Source: an uncultured Bacilli bacterium
GTDB taxonomy: Bacteria; Bacillota_I; Bacilli_A; RF39; UBA660
Direction: 5' to 3'
NCBI GenBank assembly: GCA_934149465.1
Contig: CAKPEZ010000001.1
Coordinates: forward strand, 1 to 64,000
Length of the DNA: 64,000 bases
Part shown: positions 24,930 to 35,033 of the stretch, piece by piece
Layout: the number at the start of each line of letters is the position of its first letter
How positions within the stretch are numbered: the stretch's first letter is position 1
Notes under the pieces: model-generated
What the model was told of the DNA's origin: nothing
What the model saw: the letters and a program-made list of their open reading frames with translations, nothing else
Databases searched by the model: none
Translations under genes and position numbers: made by a program

Positions 24930-26689
24930 TGTTAAAAGTATTAAAAAATCTTGATAAAAAAGATTATTTGATGTTTGCACTTAGTGTAATCCTAATAATT
25001 ATTCAAGTATGGCTTGATTTAAAATTACCTGATTATATGTCAAAAATTACTATTTTAATTCAAACTGAAGGAAGTACATTAGGAGAAATTTTAAAAGAGG
25101 GAGCATACATGCTATCTTGTGCCTTAGGAAGCTTATTATCTTCTATGTTAGTTGGATATTTAGCATCTAAGGTAGCAGCAAGCTTCTCATACAATACTAG
25201 AGCTAAAATATTTAATAAAACTTTAGCGTTTAGTACTGAAGAGATGAAGAAATTCTCAACTAGTAGCCTTATTACTAGAACTACTAATGATGTAACTCAA
25301 ATAGAGATGTTTGTCTCAATGGGACTTCAAATGATGGTAAAATCTCCAATTATGGCTGTTTGGGCAATTACTAAGATCTTAGGAAAAAGCTTAGAACTTA
25401 GTGCTTTAACAGGAGCATGCGTAGTAATATTACTTGCAACTGTAATAACTCTTATGGTTATCGTTTTACCAAGATTTGAAAAAGTTCAAAAATTAATAGA
25501 TCGAATTAATAGCGTTATGCGTGAACACTTAACTGGAATTAGAGTAATAAGAGCATTTAATGCAGAAAAATATCAAGAAAATCGTTTTGATAAAGCTAAT
25601 GATGATTTAACTAATATGCAAATGTTTAATCAAAGAGCATTTTCTATAATGGGACCTATGATGAATCTTGTTATGCATAGCTTAACTCTTGGTATATACT
25701 TTATTGGTTCATTCATTATTGAAAGATCTCTTATGTATGATAAATTAACTTTCTTTAGTAATATGGTAGTATTTTCTAGCTACGGAATGCAAGTTATTAT
25801 GTCTTTCTTAATGCTTGCAATGATCTTTATGATGTGGCCAAGAGCAAAAGTATCAGCAGTTAGAATAAATGAAGTATTAGATGCATCTCTTAGCATTAAA
25901 GATGGATCTTATAATATAGATAAATCAAACGAAAAAGGTACTGTCGAATTTAAAAATGTAAGTTTTAAATATCCTGATGCTGATGAATATCTACTTGAAA
26001 ATATTTCCTTTAGGATAAAACAAGGAGAAACAGCAGCCTTTATAGGATCAACAGGAAGCGGAAAATCAACTCTTATTAACTTAGTTCCAAGATTTTATGA
26101 TGTAACTTGCGGAGAAGTTCTTATTGATGGAGTTAATGTTAAAGATTATAAGCTATCTCTTCTTCATAATAAGATTGGATATGTTCCTCAAAAAGCAGTA
26201 ATGTTTACAGGAACAGTAAGCTCAAATGTAGCATACGGAGATAATGGTAGGAATATCACTGAAGACAAAATAAAAGAAGCAATTAAAATTGCTCAAGGAG
26301 AAGACTTTGTCTTAAAGATGTCTAATACTTATAATGCTCATATTGCAAGAGGAGGAACTAATATATCAGGAGGACAAAAACAAAGGCTTGCAATCGCAAG
26401 AGCAATCGCAAGAAATCCTGAAATTTATATATTTGATGATAGTTTTTCTGCTCTTGATTATAAAACTGATAAAATTTTAAGAGAAGAATTAAAAAAATAT
26501 ACTAAGAATGCGACTAGTTTGATTGTTGCACAAAGAATTGGAACAATTATGAATGCAGATAAAATAATAGTACTAGATAAAGGAAAATGCGTTGGAATAG
26601 GAACTCATAAAGAACTATTAAAAACGTGTGAAGTATATAAAGAAATAGCTTTATCTCAGTTAACAAAGGAGGAGTTAGAAAATGCCTAG
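24929..26689 (+). CDS. ABC exporter half-transporter, degenerate NBD
   Basis: 586 aa: a six-helix membrane domain (about 1-320) fused to an ATPase. Walker A GSTGSGKST and signature ISGGQKQR are normal. Walker B ends IYIFDDSFSALD (Asp instead of the catalytic Glu) and the H-loop is VAQRIG (Gln instead of His). Those changes mark the degenerate-site partner of heterodimeric exporters such as TM287/288 and BmrCD. It overlaps the second half by 8 bases. Likely a multidrug or lipid exporter under MarR control. Confidence 0.93.
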   Translation: MLKVLKNLDKKDYLMFALSVILIIIQVWLDLKLPDYMSKITILIQTEGSTLGEILKEGAYMLSCALGSLLSSMLVGYLASKVAASFSYNTRAKIFNKTLAFSTEEMKKFSTSSLITRTTNDVTQIEMFVSMGLQMMVKSPIMAVWAITKILGKSLELSALTGACVVILLATVITLMVIVLPRFEKVQKLIDRINSVMREHLTGIRVIRAFNAEKYQENRFDKANDDLTNMQMFNQRAFSIMGPMMNLVMHSLTLGIYFIGSFIIERSLMYDKLTFFSNMVVFSSYGMQVIMSFLMLAMIFMMWPRAKVSAVRINEVLDASLSIKDGSYNIDKSNEKGTVEFKNVSFKYPDADEYLLENISFRIKQGETAAFIGSTGSGKSTLINLVPRFYDVTCGEVLIDGVNVKDYKLSLLHNKIGYVPQKAVMFTGTVSSNVAYGDNGRNITEDKIKEAIKIAQGEDFVLKMSNTYNAHIARGGTNISGGQKQRLAIARAIARNPEIYIFDDSFSALDYKTDKILREELKKYTKNATSLIVAQRIGTIMNADKIIVLDKGKCVGIGTHKELLKTCEVYKEIALSQLTKEELENA

Positions 26690-28832
26690 ACCAAATAGAG
26701 TTAATGAAAAATCTAAAGACTTTATGGGCTCAATGAAAAGACTATTAAAAGAATTAAAAAAATGGCATTTTCTAATGAGCTTATCTCTTATACTCGCGCT
26801 TATTTCTGCTATAATTGCTCTTATTACTCCAGATAGATTATCTGATTTAACTAATGTTATTACTGATGGAATAAAGCCTAATACTATTGTTTTACAAACT
26901 CTTTCAAAAGATATTCAAGATAGCCTATCTGAAGAGAAAATAAAAGAAAAACTTACTAATATATTAACAGATGAATCTATATCAAGTGAAGATAAAATAA
27001 AATTAACTAATGCTTTATCTTCTATGAGTAATCCTGATAATAAGAATATTCAAAACTTGCTTTCTTTAGATGAAAATCTAGTTACTAGATTATTTGATGA
27101 TATCACTATTGAAAGTACTACTATTACTAAAGAAGATCAATATCAGTTTATGAAGATAATGTCTTTAGAAAGTAATTCTAATGAAGAAGATTTACTTAAG
27201 AAGTTTGATACTTTACCTAAGAATATTTATAATTTAGTAAGTCCTTCTATTAATATGGATAAAGTAAAGAAAATATCTTTATTACTTGGAATATTATACT
27301 TAATAAGTTCAATCTTTAACTATATAGAATCTTATACTATGACTACTATTTCTAATAACTTTGCAAAGAATTTAAGAAATAGAATTAGTAATAAGATTAA
27401 TAAATTACCATTAAGATACTTTGATTCTCATGAAACTGGAGATATTTTATCAAGAGTAACTAATGATGTAGATACCGTATCTCAAAATATGAATAATAGC
27501 TTAGCAACCTTAGTAAGTTCAATAACTTTATTCTTAGGATCTATTATAATGATGTTTGTAACAAACTGGATTATGGCTGTTACAGCAATATTATCAAGTT
27601 TAATAGGATTTATCTTTATGGGCTTATTACTAGGAAAATCTCAAAAATACTTTACTAAAAGACAAGAAGAACTTGGTAATATGAATGGTTATATTGAAGA
27701 AATATACTCAGGTCATAATGTAGTAAAAGCTTATAATGGTGATAAACTATCAAGAAATGAATTTAATAAACTAAATACCAATCTTTATACTTACAATCAA
27801 AAAAGTGCTTTCTTATCAGGACTTATGCCTCCTATAATGGGATTTGTTGGTAATTTAGGATATGTTGCTGTCTGCGTAGCAGGAGCATTACTTGCAATGA
27901 ATAACGTAATTTCTTTTGGAGTAATTATTGCATTTATGATTTACGTAAGATTATTTACTAATCCATTATCTCAAATAGCACAAGCTATGACTAATCTTCA
28001 ATCAACAGCAGCTTCTGCTGAAAGAGTATTTGAATTCTTTGATGAAAAAGAAATGCCAAACGAAAAAGATTGTACTAAATATTTAGATAAATCTAAAGTA
28101 AAAGGATATATCGAATTTGAAAATGTTAAATTTGGCTATGATGATTCTAGAATAATAATTAATGACTTTAGTGCGAAAGCTAAACCAGGCGAAAAAATAG
28201 CAATAGTAGGACCTACTGGAGCAGGAAAAACTACTATGGTAAACTTACTTATGAAGTTTTATAATATCAATTCTGGTGATATAAAAATAGATGGTGTTTC
28301 AATAAAAGATTTAACTAGAGAAAATATTCATGATTTATTTGTAATGGTTCTTCAAGATACATGGTTATTTGAAGGAAGTGTTCGTGATAATATTAAATAT
28401 AACAAAGATGATGTTACTGATGAAGAAATATGGAAAGCGCTAGAAGTAGTAGGTGCTAATCATTTTGTTAAGACTTTACCTAATGGACTTGATGCTACAT
28501 TAAATGATAGTGATTCTATTTCTCAAGGACAAAAACAACTTCTAACTATCGCTCGTGGAATGATTAAGAATTCTCCATTTCTTATCTTAGATGAAGCTAC
28601 TAGTAACGTTGATACTAGAACTGAAGAACTAGTCCAAAAAGCAATGGATAAACTTACTGAAGGAAGAACATCTTTCATTATCGCACATAGATTATCAACT
28701 ATTAAAAACGCGGATCTAATCTTAGTAATGAAAGATGGAAATATTATTGAACAAGGAAATCATAATGAATTAATGAAGAAAAATGGTTTCTATGCTGATT
28801 TATATAATTCACAGTTTAGTAATAATGATTAA
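26682..28832 (+). CDS. ABC exporter half-transporter, catalytic NBD
   Basis: 716 aa. The membrane domain has an additional polar external segment of about 140 residues between helices 1 and 2 (about 52-195), accounting for the extra length over the 580-600 typical size. The ATPase has Walker A GPTGAGKTT, signature ISQGQKQLL (altered from LSGGQ), Walker B FLILDEATSNVD and H-loop IAHRLST. The intact Glu and His complement the degenerate partner upstream. RBS AAAGGAGGAG. Confidence 0.93.
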   Translation: MPRPNRVNEKSKDFMGSMKRLLKELKKWHFLMSLSLILALISAIIALITPDRLSDLTNVITDGIKPNTIVLQTLSKDIQDSLSEEKIKEKLTNILTDESISSEDKIKLTNALSSMSNPDNKNIQNLLSLDENLVTRLFDDITIESTTITKEDQYQFMKIMSLESNSNEEDLLKKFDTLPKNIYNLVSPSINMDKVKKISLLLGILYLISSIFNYIESYTMTTISNNFAKNLRNRISNKINKLPLRYFDSHETGDILSRVTNDVDTVSQNMNNSLATLVSSITLFLGSIIMMFVTNWIMAVTAILSSLIGFIFMGLLLGKSQKYFTKRQEELGNMNGYIEEIYSGHNVVKAYNGDKLSRNEFNKLNTNLYTYNQKSAFLSGLMPPIMGFVGNLGYVAVCVAGALLAMNNVISFGVIIAFMIYVRLFTNPLSQIAQAMTNLQSTAASAERVFEFFDEKEMPNEKDCTKYLDKSKVKGYIEFENVKFGYDDSRIIINDFSAKAKPGEKIAIVGPTGAGKTTMVNLLMKFYNINSGDIKIDGVSIKDLTRENIHDLFVMVLQDTWLFEGSVRDNIKYNKDDVTDEEIWKALEVVGANHFVKTLPNGLDATLNDSDSISQGQKQLLTIARGMIKNSPFLILDEATSNVDTRTEELVQKAMDKLTEGRTSFIIAHRLSTIKNADLILVMKDGNIIEQGNHNELMKKNGFYADLYNSQFSNND

Positions 28833-28858
28833 AGATCTAATTAATTAGGTCTTTTTTT
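28831..28858 (+). terminator. Terminator of the marR-ABC operon
   Basis: AAAGATCTAA/TTAGGTCTTT, a 10-bp stem with one G-U pair and TTAA loop, followed by T5. It overlaps the stop codon. Confidence 0.8.
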
Positions 28859-28912
28859 ATTAAATAAATGAATATTATGATATAATTTTATTTAAAGAAA
28901 ATAGGTGATATC

Positions 28913-29467
28913 ATGAATTATGTTTTTCATGGAAGTTCTATACCAAATTTAAAGATTATAATTCCTAAAGAAAGTACCCATCTAAAAAAATGGGTTTATG
29001 CTTCTTTGTCTAAGGAAATTGCTACAATATTTTTATCGAAATTAGGAAACGATCTATATTACTCATTATCTGGTAATGGGGTAAATAGTGAAATAGAACT
29101 AGTTGAAAGAAAGCCTTTAATGTTTAAGAAGATATTTGATTGTGATGGATACATTTATAAGCTTAATGCTTCTAACTTTAAATCTGGATTAACTTCCTGG
29201 TCTGCTGAGGTAGTAAGTGATAAAGAGGAAACTGTAATAGAAAGTGAATATATTAAATGTGTCTATGATGAATTAATTAATTTAAATAACTCTGGTAAAA
29301 TTAAATTATATTTATATCCATCAAGACCAGATAGAATTCCTTTAGATAACAGTGATTTAATACCTAAAGTTATTAAATGGCAAGAAAGAGGATTTGATAT
29401 AAATAAATTCTATGAACTATATCCAGAGTTATTCAGAGTTAAAAGAAAAATATTTAGATGTCATTAA
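28913..29467 (+). CDS. Hypothetical protein, possible ADP-ribosyltransferase-like fold
   Basis: 184 aa, cytosolic, no recognised family. The N-terminus YVFHGSS and the following KKWVYASLSKEIATIFL resemble the His strand and Tyr/Ala-helix of ART-like enzymes (HGS, then Y-A-x-x-x-x-x-A). A Trp-centred SWSAEVVSDKEE and VIESEYIKCVYDEL follow. This is a fold guess from local patterns only. RBS AGGTGATATC, with a weak TATAAT at 28877-28882. It has its own terminator, so it is monocistronic. Confidence 0.65.
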   Translation: MNYVFHGSSIPNLKIIIPKESTHLKKWVYASLSKEIATIFLSKLGNDLYYSLSGNGVNSEIELVERKPLMFKKIFDCDGYIYKLNASNFKSGLTSWSAEVVSDKEETVIESEYIKCVYDELINLNNSGKIKLYLYPSRPDRIPLDNSDLIPKVIKWQERGFDINKFYELYPELFRVKRKIFRCH

Positions 29468-29485
29468 AAATAGTAATTAATTAAC

Positions 29486-29518
29486 AAGTATCACTTTTTA
29501 GAAAGTGGTACTTTTTTT
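29486..29518 (+). terminator. Terminator
   Basis: AAGTATCACTTT/AAAGTGGTACTT with TTAG loop, followed by T6: a 12-bp stem with one G-U. Confidence 0.9.
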
Positions 29519-29590
29519 ACGTCAATTCCAGTTAATTAACTAGAGTTTTCTTCCTAATATGATATAATAAAAAAAGAAAAGAGTGATGAT

Positions 29591-31354
29591 ATGTCGGTAA
29601 TAAGAGTAATGAGTCCTTTGCTTGCTAATAAAATAGCAGCTGGAGAAGTAGTAGAAAAATGTGTATCAGTAGTAAAAGAATTAGTAGAAAACAGTATAGA
29701 TGCAGGCGCTACTTTAATAAAAATAGAATTAAAAGAATCTGGTTTAAGAGAAATCAAAGTTACTGATAATGGAAAAGGAATGGATAAAGAAGATGCTGTT
29801 TTATGCTTTGAAAGACATGCTACTTCTAAATTATTAAGTGATGATGACTTATTTAATATTAAATCTCTTGGGTTTCGCGGTGAAGCCCTTGCTTCAATCG
29901 CTTCTGTAAGTGATGTTATCTTAAGAACAAGTAATGGAGTAGTTGGAACAGAAATCCATATTAAAGGGGGCAAAATTCTTGAGAATACGGATGCTGACTT
30001 AAAAACAGGAACTTCTATTACCGTAAGTAGTTTATTTTATAATACCCCTGCTAGATTAAAGCATCTATCATCTATTTATAGTGAACTTGCTTCAGTAAAC
30101 GAATATGTAAATAAAATAGCGCTAACTTATCCAGAGAGAAAATTTATTTTAATAAATGATGATAAAGAACTTCTTAATACTGATGGAAGTGGTAGTCTTT
30201 TAAAAGTTATTAATAAAATATATGGACTTGCTGTTACTAAAAAGATGCTTGAAGTAAAAAATGAGAATTCTGATTATGAAATAGAAGGGTATATTTCTAT
30301 GCCAGAAATTACTAGAAGTAATAGAAATCATATGATTACCTTAGTAAATGGCAGAGTAATAAAGAATTACGAATTAAATAGGGTTATAAATGATAGTTAT
30401 CATACTTATAAAGAAGATACTCGTTATCCAGTAGTAGTATTAAATATCAAGACAGATCCTTCTTTACTTGATGTAAATATTCATCCCTCTAAGGCAGATA
30501 TTAAATTTAGTAATTTTGATGAACTTAAGAATTTAATTAATTATACTATCATAAGTGCTCTTAAGAAGAAATTATTAATTCCAAATATTGAAGTAAAAGA
30601 GAAAGTAACTAGTCCAAAACTTGAGAATTTATCTTTAGAACTTGGAAATAATATAGTTGAAGAAGAGAGTATTACTTATAGACAAAGCTTAGAAAATTTA
30701 ATAAATAATCCTAATATGGATGAGGAAATAGATAATATTGAAAAAATAGAAGAGGTAAAGGAAAAAGAAAAGCTTCCGCCTTTATATCCAGTAGGACTTC
30801 TTCTTGGTACTTATATAGCGTGTCAAAATGAGAAGGGGATATACTTAATAGACCAGCATGCTGCTAAAGAAAGAATTAATTATGAAGTTTATTCTTATAA
30901 ATTAGCGCACCCTGATCATCATAAAGTTTCTTTAATAGTACCTATTGTAATAGAACTTCCAAGAGATGAATATATCATTTTAAAAGAGCATTTTGATATA
31001 CTGCGAGATATTGATATAGACATAGAAGAATTTGGAAATTCTTCAATAAGAATACTAACTCATCCAGCTTGGCTTCCAGTTAATAACGAAGAAGAAGCAA
31101 TAAGAAAAATTATTGACTTAGTTATTAGTGAAAAAAAAGATTTTTCAGTAGGAAAGTTTAATGATCGCCTAGCAATGACGATTAGTTGCAAGATGAGTAT
31201 TAAGGCTAATACTAATATATCTATAAAAGAGATGGAAAGTTTAATAAATGATCTTCGTAAATGTGATAATCCTTTTAACTGTCCGCACGGAAGACCTACT
31301 GTTATTCATTTTTCTATTTATGAACTTGAAAAAATGTTTAAAAGGAGTATCTAA
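29591..31354 (+). CDS. mutL: DNA mismatch repair protein MutL
   Basis: 587 aa. The GHKL ATPase N-terminus has IAAGEVVEKCVSVVKELVENSIDAG, DNGKGM, GFRGEALASI and TGTSITVSSLFYNTPAR. The C-terminal dimerisation and endonuclease domain has the metal motif DQHAAKERINYE and CPHGRP, so it is the nicking type of MutL that uses strand discontinuities rather than MutH. mutS is not next to it. The last base of the stop overlaps the next ATG. The Pro of the usual VAAGEVVERPxxVVKEL is Cys-Val here. Confidence 0.97.
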   Translation: MSVIRVMSPLLANKIAAGEVVEKCVSVVKELVENSIDAGATLIKIELKESGLREIKVTDNGKGMDKEDAVLCFERHATSKLLSDDDLFNIKSLGFRGEALASIASVSDVILRTSNGVVGTEIHIKGGKILENTDADLKTGTSITVSSLFYNTPARLKHLSSIYSELASVNEYVNKIALTYPERKFILINDDKELLNTDGSGSLLKVINKIYGLAVTKKMLEVKNENSDYEIEGYISMPEITRSNRNHMITLVNGRVIKNYELNRVINDSYHTYKEDTRYPVVVLNIKTDPSLLDVNIHPSKADIKFSNFDELKNLINYTIISALKKKLLIPNIEVKEKVTSPKLENLSLELGNNIVEEESITYRQSLENLINNPNMDEEIDNIEKIEEVKEKEKLPPLYPVGLLLGTYIACQNEKGIYLIDQHAAKERINYEVYSYKLAHPDHHKVSLIVPIVIELPRDEYIILKEHFDILRDIDIDIEEFGNSSIRILTHPAWLPVNNEEEAIRKIIDLVISEKKDFSVGKFNDRLAMTISCKMSIKANTNISIKEMESLINDLRKCDNPFNCPHGRPTVIHFSIYELEKMFKRSI

Positions 31355-32013
31355 TGAAATCATTTTTTAAAATATTACTTCCATATTTATTGATTCAGCC
31401 TTTTATGATAGTACTTCTTTGTGTTATTTATTTCTTTATTGATAAAGAAAATATGCATATTTTTATGAATAAAGAAGGACTTTTTATTATTTTTATTTCT
31501 TTAATAATATATCTTTTTTATTTGATTGTTCATTATAAAGTAAGATTTAAAAAAATAAATTTTTCTTTTTCTTTACTTACAATATTAATATCATTTAGTA
31601 TTACTTCCTTATTAAATAGTTTATTTAATTATAATATTTTAGAAAAATCTTTTTCTTTTAATATAGTAACATTTCTTTCTACTGTTATAGTAGGACCTAT
31701 TATAGAAGAGATTATCTTTAGATATTTGATATTTGATTTAATTAAAGAAAAACGTAGTACTTTTGATAGTGTGCTTATTACTAGTATTATCTTTGCATTA
31801 GTTCACTTTGATATAAAGAAGATGATCTTTGCTTTTGCAATAGGACTTATCTTAAATAAAATATATATAAAAACTAATAATATAGTTTATCCTATTATGG
31901 GGCATATTATTATTAACTTAGTAGGATATTTCTTCTTGCCATTTAATGTCTATATTATTATTCTTGGAATAATATCACTAGTAATAAATAGCTATAACTT
32001 AAAAAGAAGTTAG
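31354..32013 (+). CDS. CPBP-family intramembrane metalloprotease
   Basis: 219 aa, about seven helices. The Abi/CAAX motifs are present: GPIIEEIIFRYLIFDL (EExxxR), FALVHFD (His) and MGHIIINL (second His). Members cleave prenylated or membrane substrates, or give bacteriocin immunity. The start overlaps the mutL stop by one base with AAAGGAG upstream, so it is cotranscribed with mutL; a functional link is not evident. Confidence 0.93.
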   Translation: MKSFFKILLPYLLIQPFMIVLLCVIYFFIDKENMHIFMNKEGLFIIFISLIIYLFYLIVHYKVRFKKINFSFSLLTILISFSITSLLNSLFNYNILEKSFSFNIVTFLSTVIVGPIIEEIIFRYLIFDLIKEKRSTFDSVLITSIIFALVHFDIKKMIFAFAIGLILNKIYIKTNNIVYPIMGHIIINLVGYFFLPFNVYIIILGIISLVINSYNLKRS

Positions 32014-32071
32014 TCCTTGCCATTTTATGAATAATCATATATAATATTTTATACTGAAAGAAGGTTTTAAG

Positions 32072-33250
32072 ATGAATAATGATACTGAGAATATCATGGA
32101 AGAAGCTACAGAACTTAAACTTAGTAATAGAGATTTATTAGTAATGCGTATTATTCATTACTTTGTTACTAAGAAGAATTATAATCCTGTTATATTACAT
32201 GGAATAAATGATGAGATATGGCTTGAAAATTTAGATGAGCCTTATAAAATAATTAGAATAGTAAATCATTATATTCATAATAACGAGCAACTACTTTTAG
32301 ATCAGTTTAAACTAAAAAAAATATTAAATAAACTTAAAGCAAAGACTTTATCTTTTAAATTAACTTCTTTTAGTATATATACTGATTTAGGAGATACCGT
32401 TGATTTAAAGAAAGATTCTCCTGTTAATGAAATATTTATAAAAGATCTTAGTGATTTTGATAATCCTGATATTTTAAAGATATTTCCTGATTTAGATAAA
32501 GAAGCTTTATATGATGAAGAAGGGATTGAGCTTTTTATGAAGATTACTAATGAAATTAATATTAAAAATACTGCTAAAGCTAAGAGGGCAGAAGAATTAT
32601 TTACTCCAAAGAAGCCTTGGATAACTTACTTAATTATGGGGATATGTATTATTACTTTTCTTCTTATGTATGTATTTGGAAATGGTAGTGAAGATAATCT
32701 TACTTTATTAAAATTTGGTGCTAATTTAGATGTTCTTACTAAAAGAGGAGAGTATTATCGCATTCTTACTTGTATATTCTTACATATTGGGATTGTTCAT
32801 CTTCTTCTTAATATGTATTCTCTATATATAATAGGACCTCAAGTAGAAAGCTTTTATGGAAAAATAAAATATTTATTTATCTACTTATATAGTGGGATTT
32901 GTGGTAGTATCTTATCATTAGCGTTTTCTAATAATGTTATATCTGCAGGAGCTTCTGGAGCAATCTTTGGATTATTAGGTTCTCTTTTATATTTTGGATA
33001 TCATTATCGTGTATATTTAGGCAATGTTATTAAGAGTCAGATTATCCCTGTAATTTTAGTTAATTTATTTATTGGATTTATTACTCCTGGTATTGATAAT
33101 TTTGCTCATATAGGTGGGTTAATTGGTGGTGTAATAGCATCTATGATTTGTGGAGTTAAAGATAAGCATAATAAAATAGATCGTATTAATGGGATGATTT
33201 TAGGTATAATATATACAGCATTTATTATATATTTAGGCTTAATAAGATAA
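32072..33250 (+). CDS. Rhomboid-family intramembrane serine protease
   Basis: 392 aa. A soluble N-terminal domain of about 180 residues precedes the rhomboid core: HIGIVHLLLNMYSLY (helix 2), GASGAIFGLLGS (catalytic Ser) and NFAHIGGLIGG (catalytic His). The extended cytosolic N-terminus is like that of Bacillus YqgP (GluP). Such proteases trim membrane proteins. Located 58 bases after the CPBP protease gene, so two intramembrane proteases sit side by side. RBS AAAGAAGG. Confidence 0.94.
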   Translation: MNNDTENIMEEATELKLSNRDLLVMRIIHYFVTKKNYNPVILHGINDEIWLENLDEPYKIIRIVNHYIHNNEQLLLDQFKLKKILNKLKAKTLSFKLTSFSIYTDLGDTVDLKKDSPVNEIFIKDLSDFDNPDILKIFPDLDKEALYDEEGIELFMKITNEINIKNTAKAKRAEELFTPKKPWITYLIMGICIITFLLMYVFGNGSEDNLTLLKFGANLDVLTKRGEYYRILTCIFLHIGIVHLLLNMYSLYIIGPQVESFYGKIKYLFIYLYSGICGSILSLAFSNNVISAGASGAIFGLLGSLLYFGYHYRVYLGNVIKSQIIPVILVNLFIGFITPGIDNFAHIGGLIGGVIASMICGVKDKHNKIDRINGMILGIIYTAFIIYLGLIR

Positions 33251-33273
33251 ATATTACTAAGGGGGAGTAAAAG

Positions 33274-34449
33274 ATGATTAATTTATTTAAAAACAAGCTT
33301 AAAAATAATGAAGAACTTGATGTAAAAAGATTAAACGAAATAATTAGAATTACTAACACTATTTTAAAGATAGGCTTTATTTTAGGGATTATCCTAATAT
33401 TATCAGTAGGAACTAACGTTTTAAAAGAGTGGGGTGTATTTAGGGTAATTAAAGAATTATTTCAAATACTAATTCCTTTCTTTTTAGGACTATGCTTTGC
33501 TTGGCTATTACATCCTATTGTAACTTACTTACAGAAAAAGAAAATTAATAGAGTAATTGGAACATTCTTGGTATATGGAATATTTATTTTATTACTATAC
33601 TTTATTCTTTATGCAGTTATTCCTAACTTGTTTACTGAGATATCCGAATTATCTAAATCTTTACCTAGTTTATTAGATAATGTAAAAGGCTGGATCGATG
33701 GAATAGTAGATAAACTTAGTAGTGATTCTTTTGACTTAACTAAAGGAAAATTAGAATTATATAAAAGTATAGAAAATACAGTAAATAGTTATGCAGAGAA
33801 AATGCCAATAATATTAGTTAATTTTGTTAAAAAGTTATTCTCTGTATTATGGATTATTATCTTTGGGCTTATAATTGGACTATACTTATTATTTAATTTT
33901 GATCGTACTAATAAGAGATTATCTTTAATGGTTCCTAAGAAAATTAAACCAACAGTAGATGAACTTACTAAGAAAATAGATTTTACTTTAAAAAGCTTTG
34001 TACAAGGAACTATAATAACAGGTGCAATTATTTTTCTAACAAGTAGTTTAGGATTTTACTTAATAGGACTTAAATCTCCTTTATTCTTTGGCTTTTTTAT
34101 TGCAATTACTAACGTAATACCTTATATTGGACCATATGTAGGAGGTGCTCCATCAGTAATAGTAGGATTTGCTATGTCCCCAGTAACTGGAATTCTTACC
34201 CTTGTTATAAATATATTAGTTCAGTTTATTGAAGGAAACTTTATTCAACCATTAGTAATGAGTAAAACAATGAAATTACATCCAGTTACTATTATAGTAG
34301 GACTCCTAGTATTTGGATATTTCTTTGGAATAGTTGGAATGATTATATCAACACCACTTATTTCAATAATGAAAATTATTTTTAAATATTTTAATGAAAA
34401 ATATGATATTATAGATCTAGAGGAGGATCAAAACGATGGAAGTATATAA
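33274..34449 (+). CDS. AI-2E family (YtvI/TqsA-like) membrane protein
   Basis: 391 aa, seven or eight helices. The pattern matches PF01594: an N-terminal pair of helices, LIPFFLGLCFAWLLHPIV, a cytosolic middle region, then GFFIAITNVIPYIGPYVGG and LVQFIEGNFIQPLVMSK near the end. Members act as secondary carriers or Na+/H+ antiporters; substrate unknown. RBS AAGGGGGAG. It overlaps the next gene by 14 bases. Confidence 0.93.
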   Translation: MINLFKNKLKNNEELDVKRLNEIIRITNTILKIGFILGIILILSVGTNVLKEWGVFRVIKELFQILIPFFLGLCFAWLLHPIVTYLQKKKINRVIGTFLVYGIFILLLYFILYAVIPNLFTEISELSKSLPSLLDNVKGWIDGIVDKLSSDSFDLTKGKLELYKSIENTVNSYAEKMPIILVNFVKKLFSVLWIIIFGLIIGLYLLFNFDRTNKRLSLMVPKKIKPTVDELTKKIDFTLKSFVQGTIITGAIIFLTSSLGFYLIGLKSPLFFGFFIAITNVIPYIGPYVGGAPSVIVGFAMSPVTGILTLVINILVQFIEGNFIQPLVMSKTMKLHPVTIIVGLLVFGYFFGIVGMIISTPLISIMKIIFKYFNEKYDIIDLEEDQNDGSI

Positions 34450-34987
34450 TCATAATCCAAAGATTTACTTAATAGGAGGTAAATCAAGACATGGAAAAGA
34501 CACATTTGCATCCTATTTAAAAAAATATTACGAAGAAAATGGCAAAAAAGTAATTCTTTCCCCATATGCTAAATATATAAAATTTTATGTGAAAGAAATG
34601 ACTAATTGGGATGGAAGCGATGAAACTAAACCAAGAGAATTACTTCAGCAAATTGGTACTAATATCATAAGACAAAAGCTAAATAAAGCCCAAATGTTTA
34701 TTGATAGACAATTAGATGATATTGAAATATATTCGTACTTTTTTGATGTGATCATAATCCCAGATGTTCGTCTAAAAAAAGAAATAACTTGCCTAAAAGA
34801 AAAATTTCCTGATGCTATAGTAGTTAATGTATTTAGACCAGACTTTGATAATGGACTTACTATTGAGCAGAAAAATCATATTACTGAGACAGATCTAGAT
34901 GATTTTAATGCCTATGATTATCGTATTATTAATAGAGATTTAGCTACTTTAGAAGAAGATGCTAAAAAGATTGTTAAGGAAAATTAA
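34436..34987 (+). CDS. P-loop nucleotide kinase-like protein
   Basis: 183 aa. Walker A GGKSRHGKDTFASYL belongs to the dNMP-kinase/adenylate-kinase-like group, similar to phage deoxynucleotide monophosphate kinases. IIPDVRLKKEI carries a DVR motif that binds the monophosphate in such kinases, and ELLQQIGTNIIRQ resembles the lid region. Substrate not determinable. AGGAGGATCAAAACG lies within the end of the preceding gene, with which it overlaps by 14 bases. Confidence 0.82.
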   Translation: MEVYNHNPKIYLIGGKSRHGKDTFASYLKKYYEENGKKVILSPYAKYIKFYVKEMTNWDGSDETKPRELLQQIGTNIIRQKLNKAQMFIDRQLDDIEIYSYFFDVIIIPDVRLKKEITCLKEKFPDAIVVNVFRPDFDNGLTIEQKNHITETDLDDFNAYDYRIINRDLATLEEDAKKIVKEN

Positions 34988-35033
34988 AAAGCTTCTTGAT
35001 TAATAAGAATAAAAAGGAAGAAGTGATATTTCT

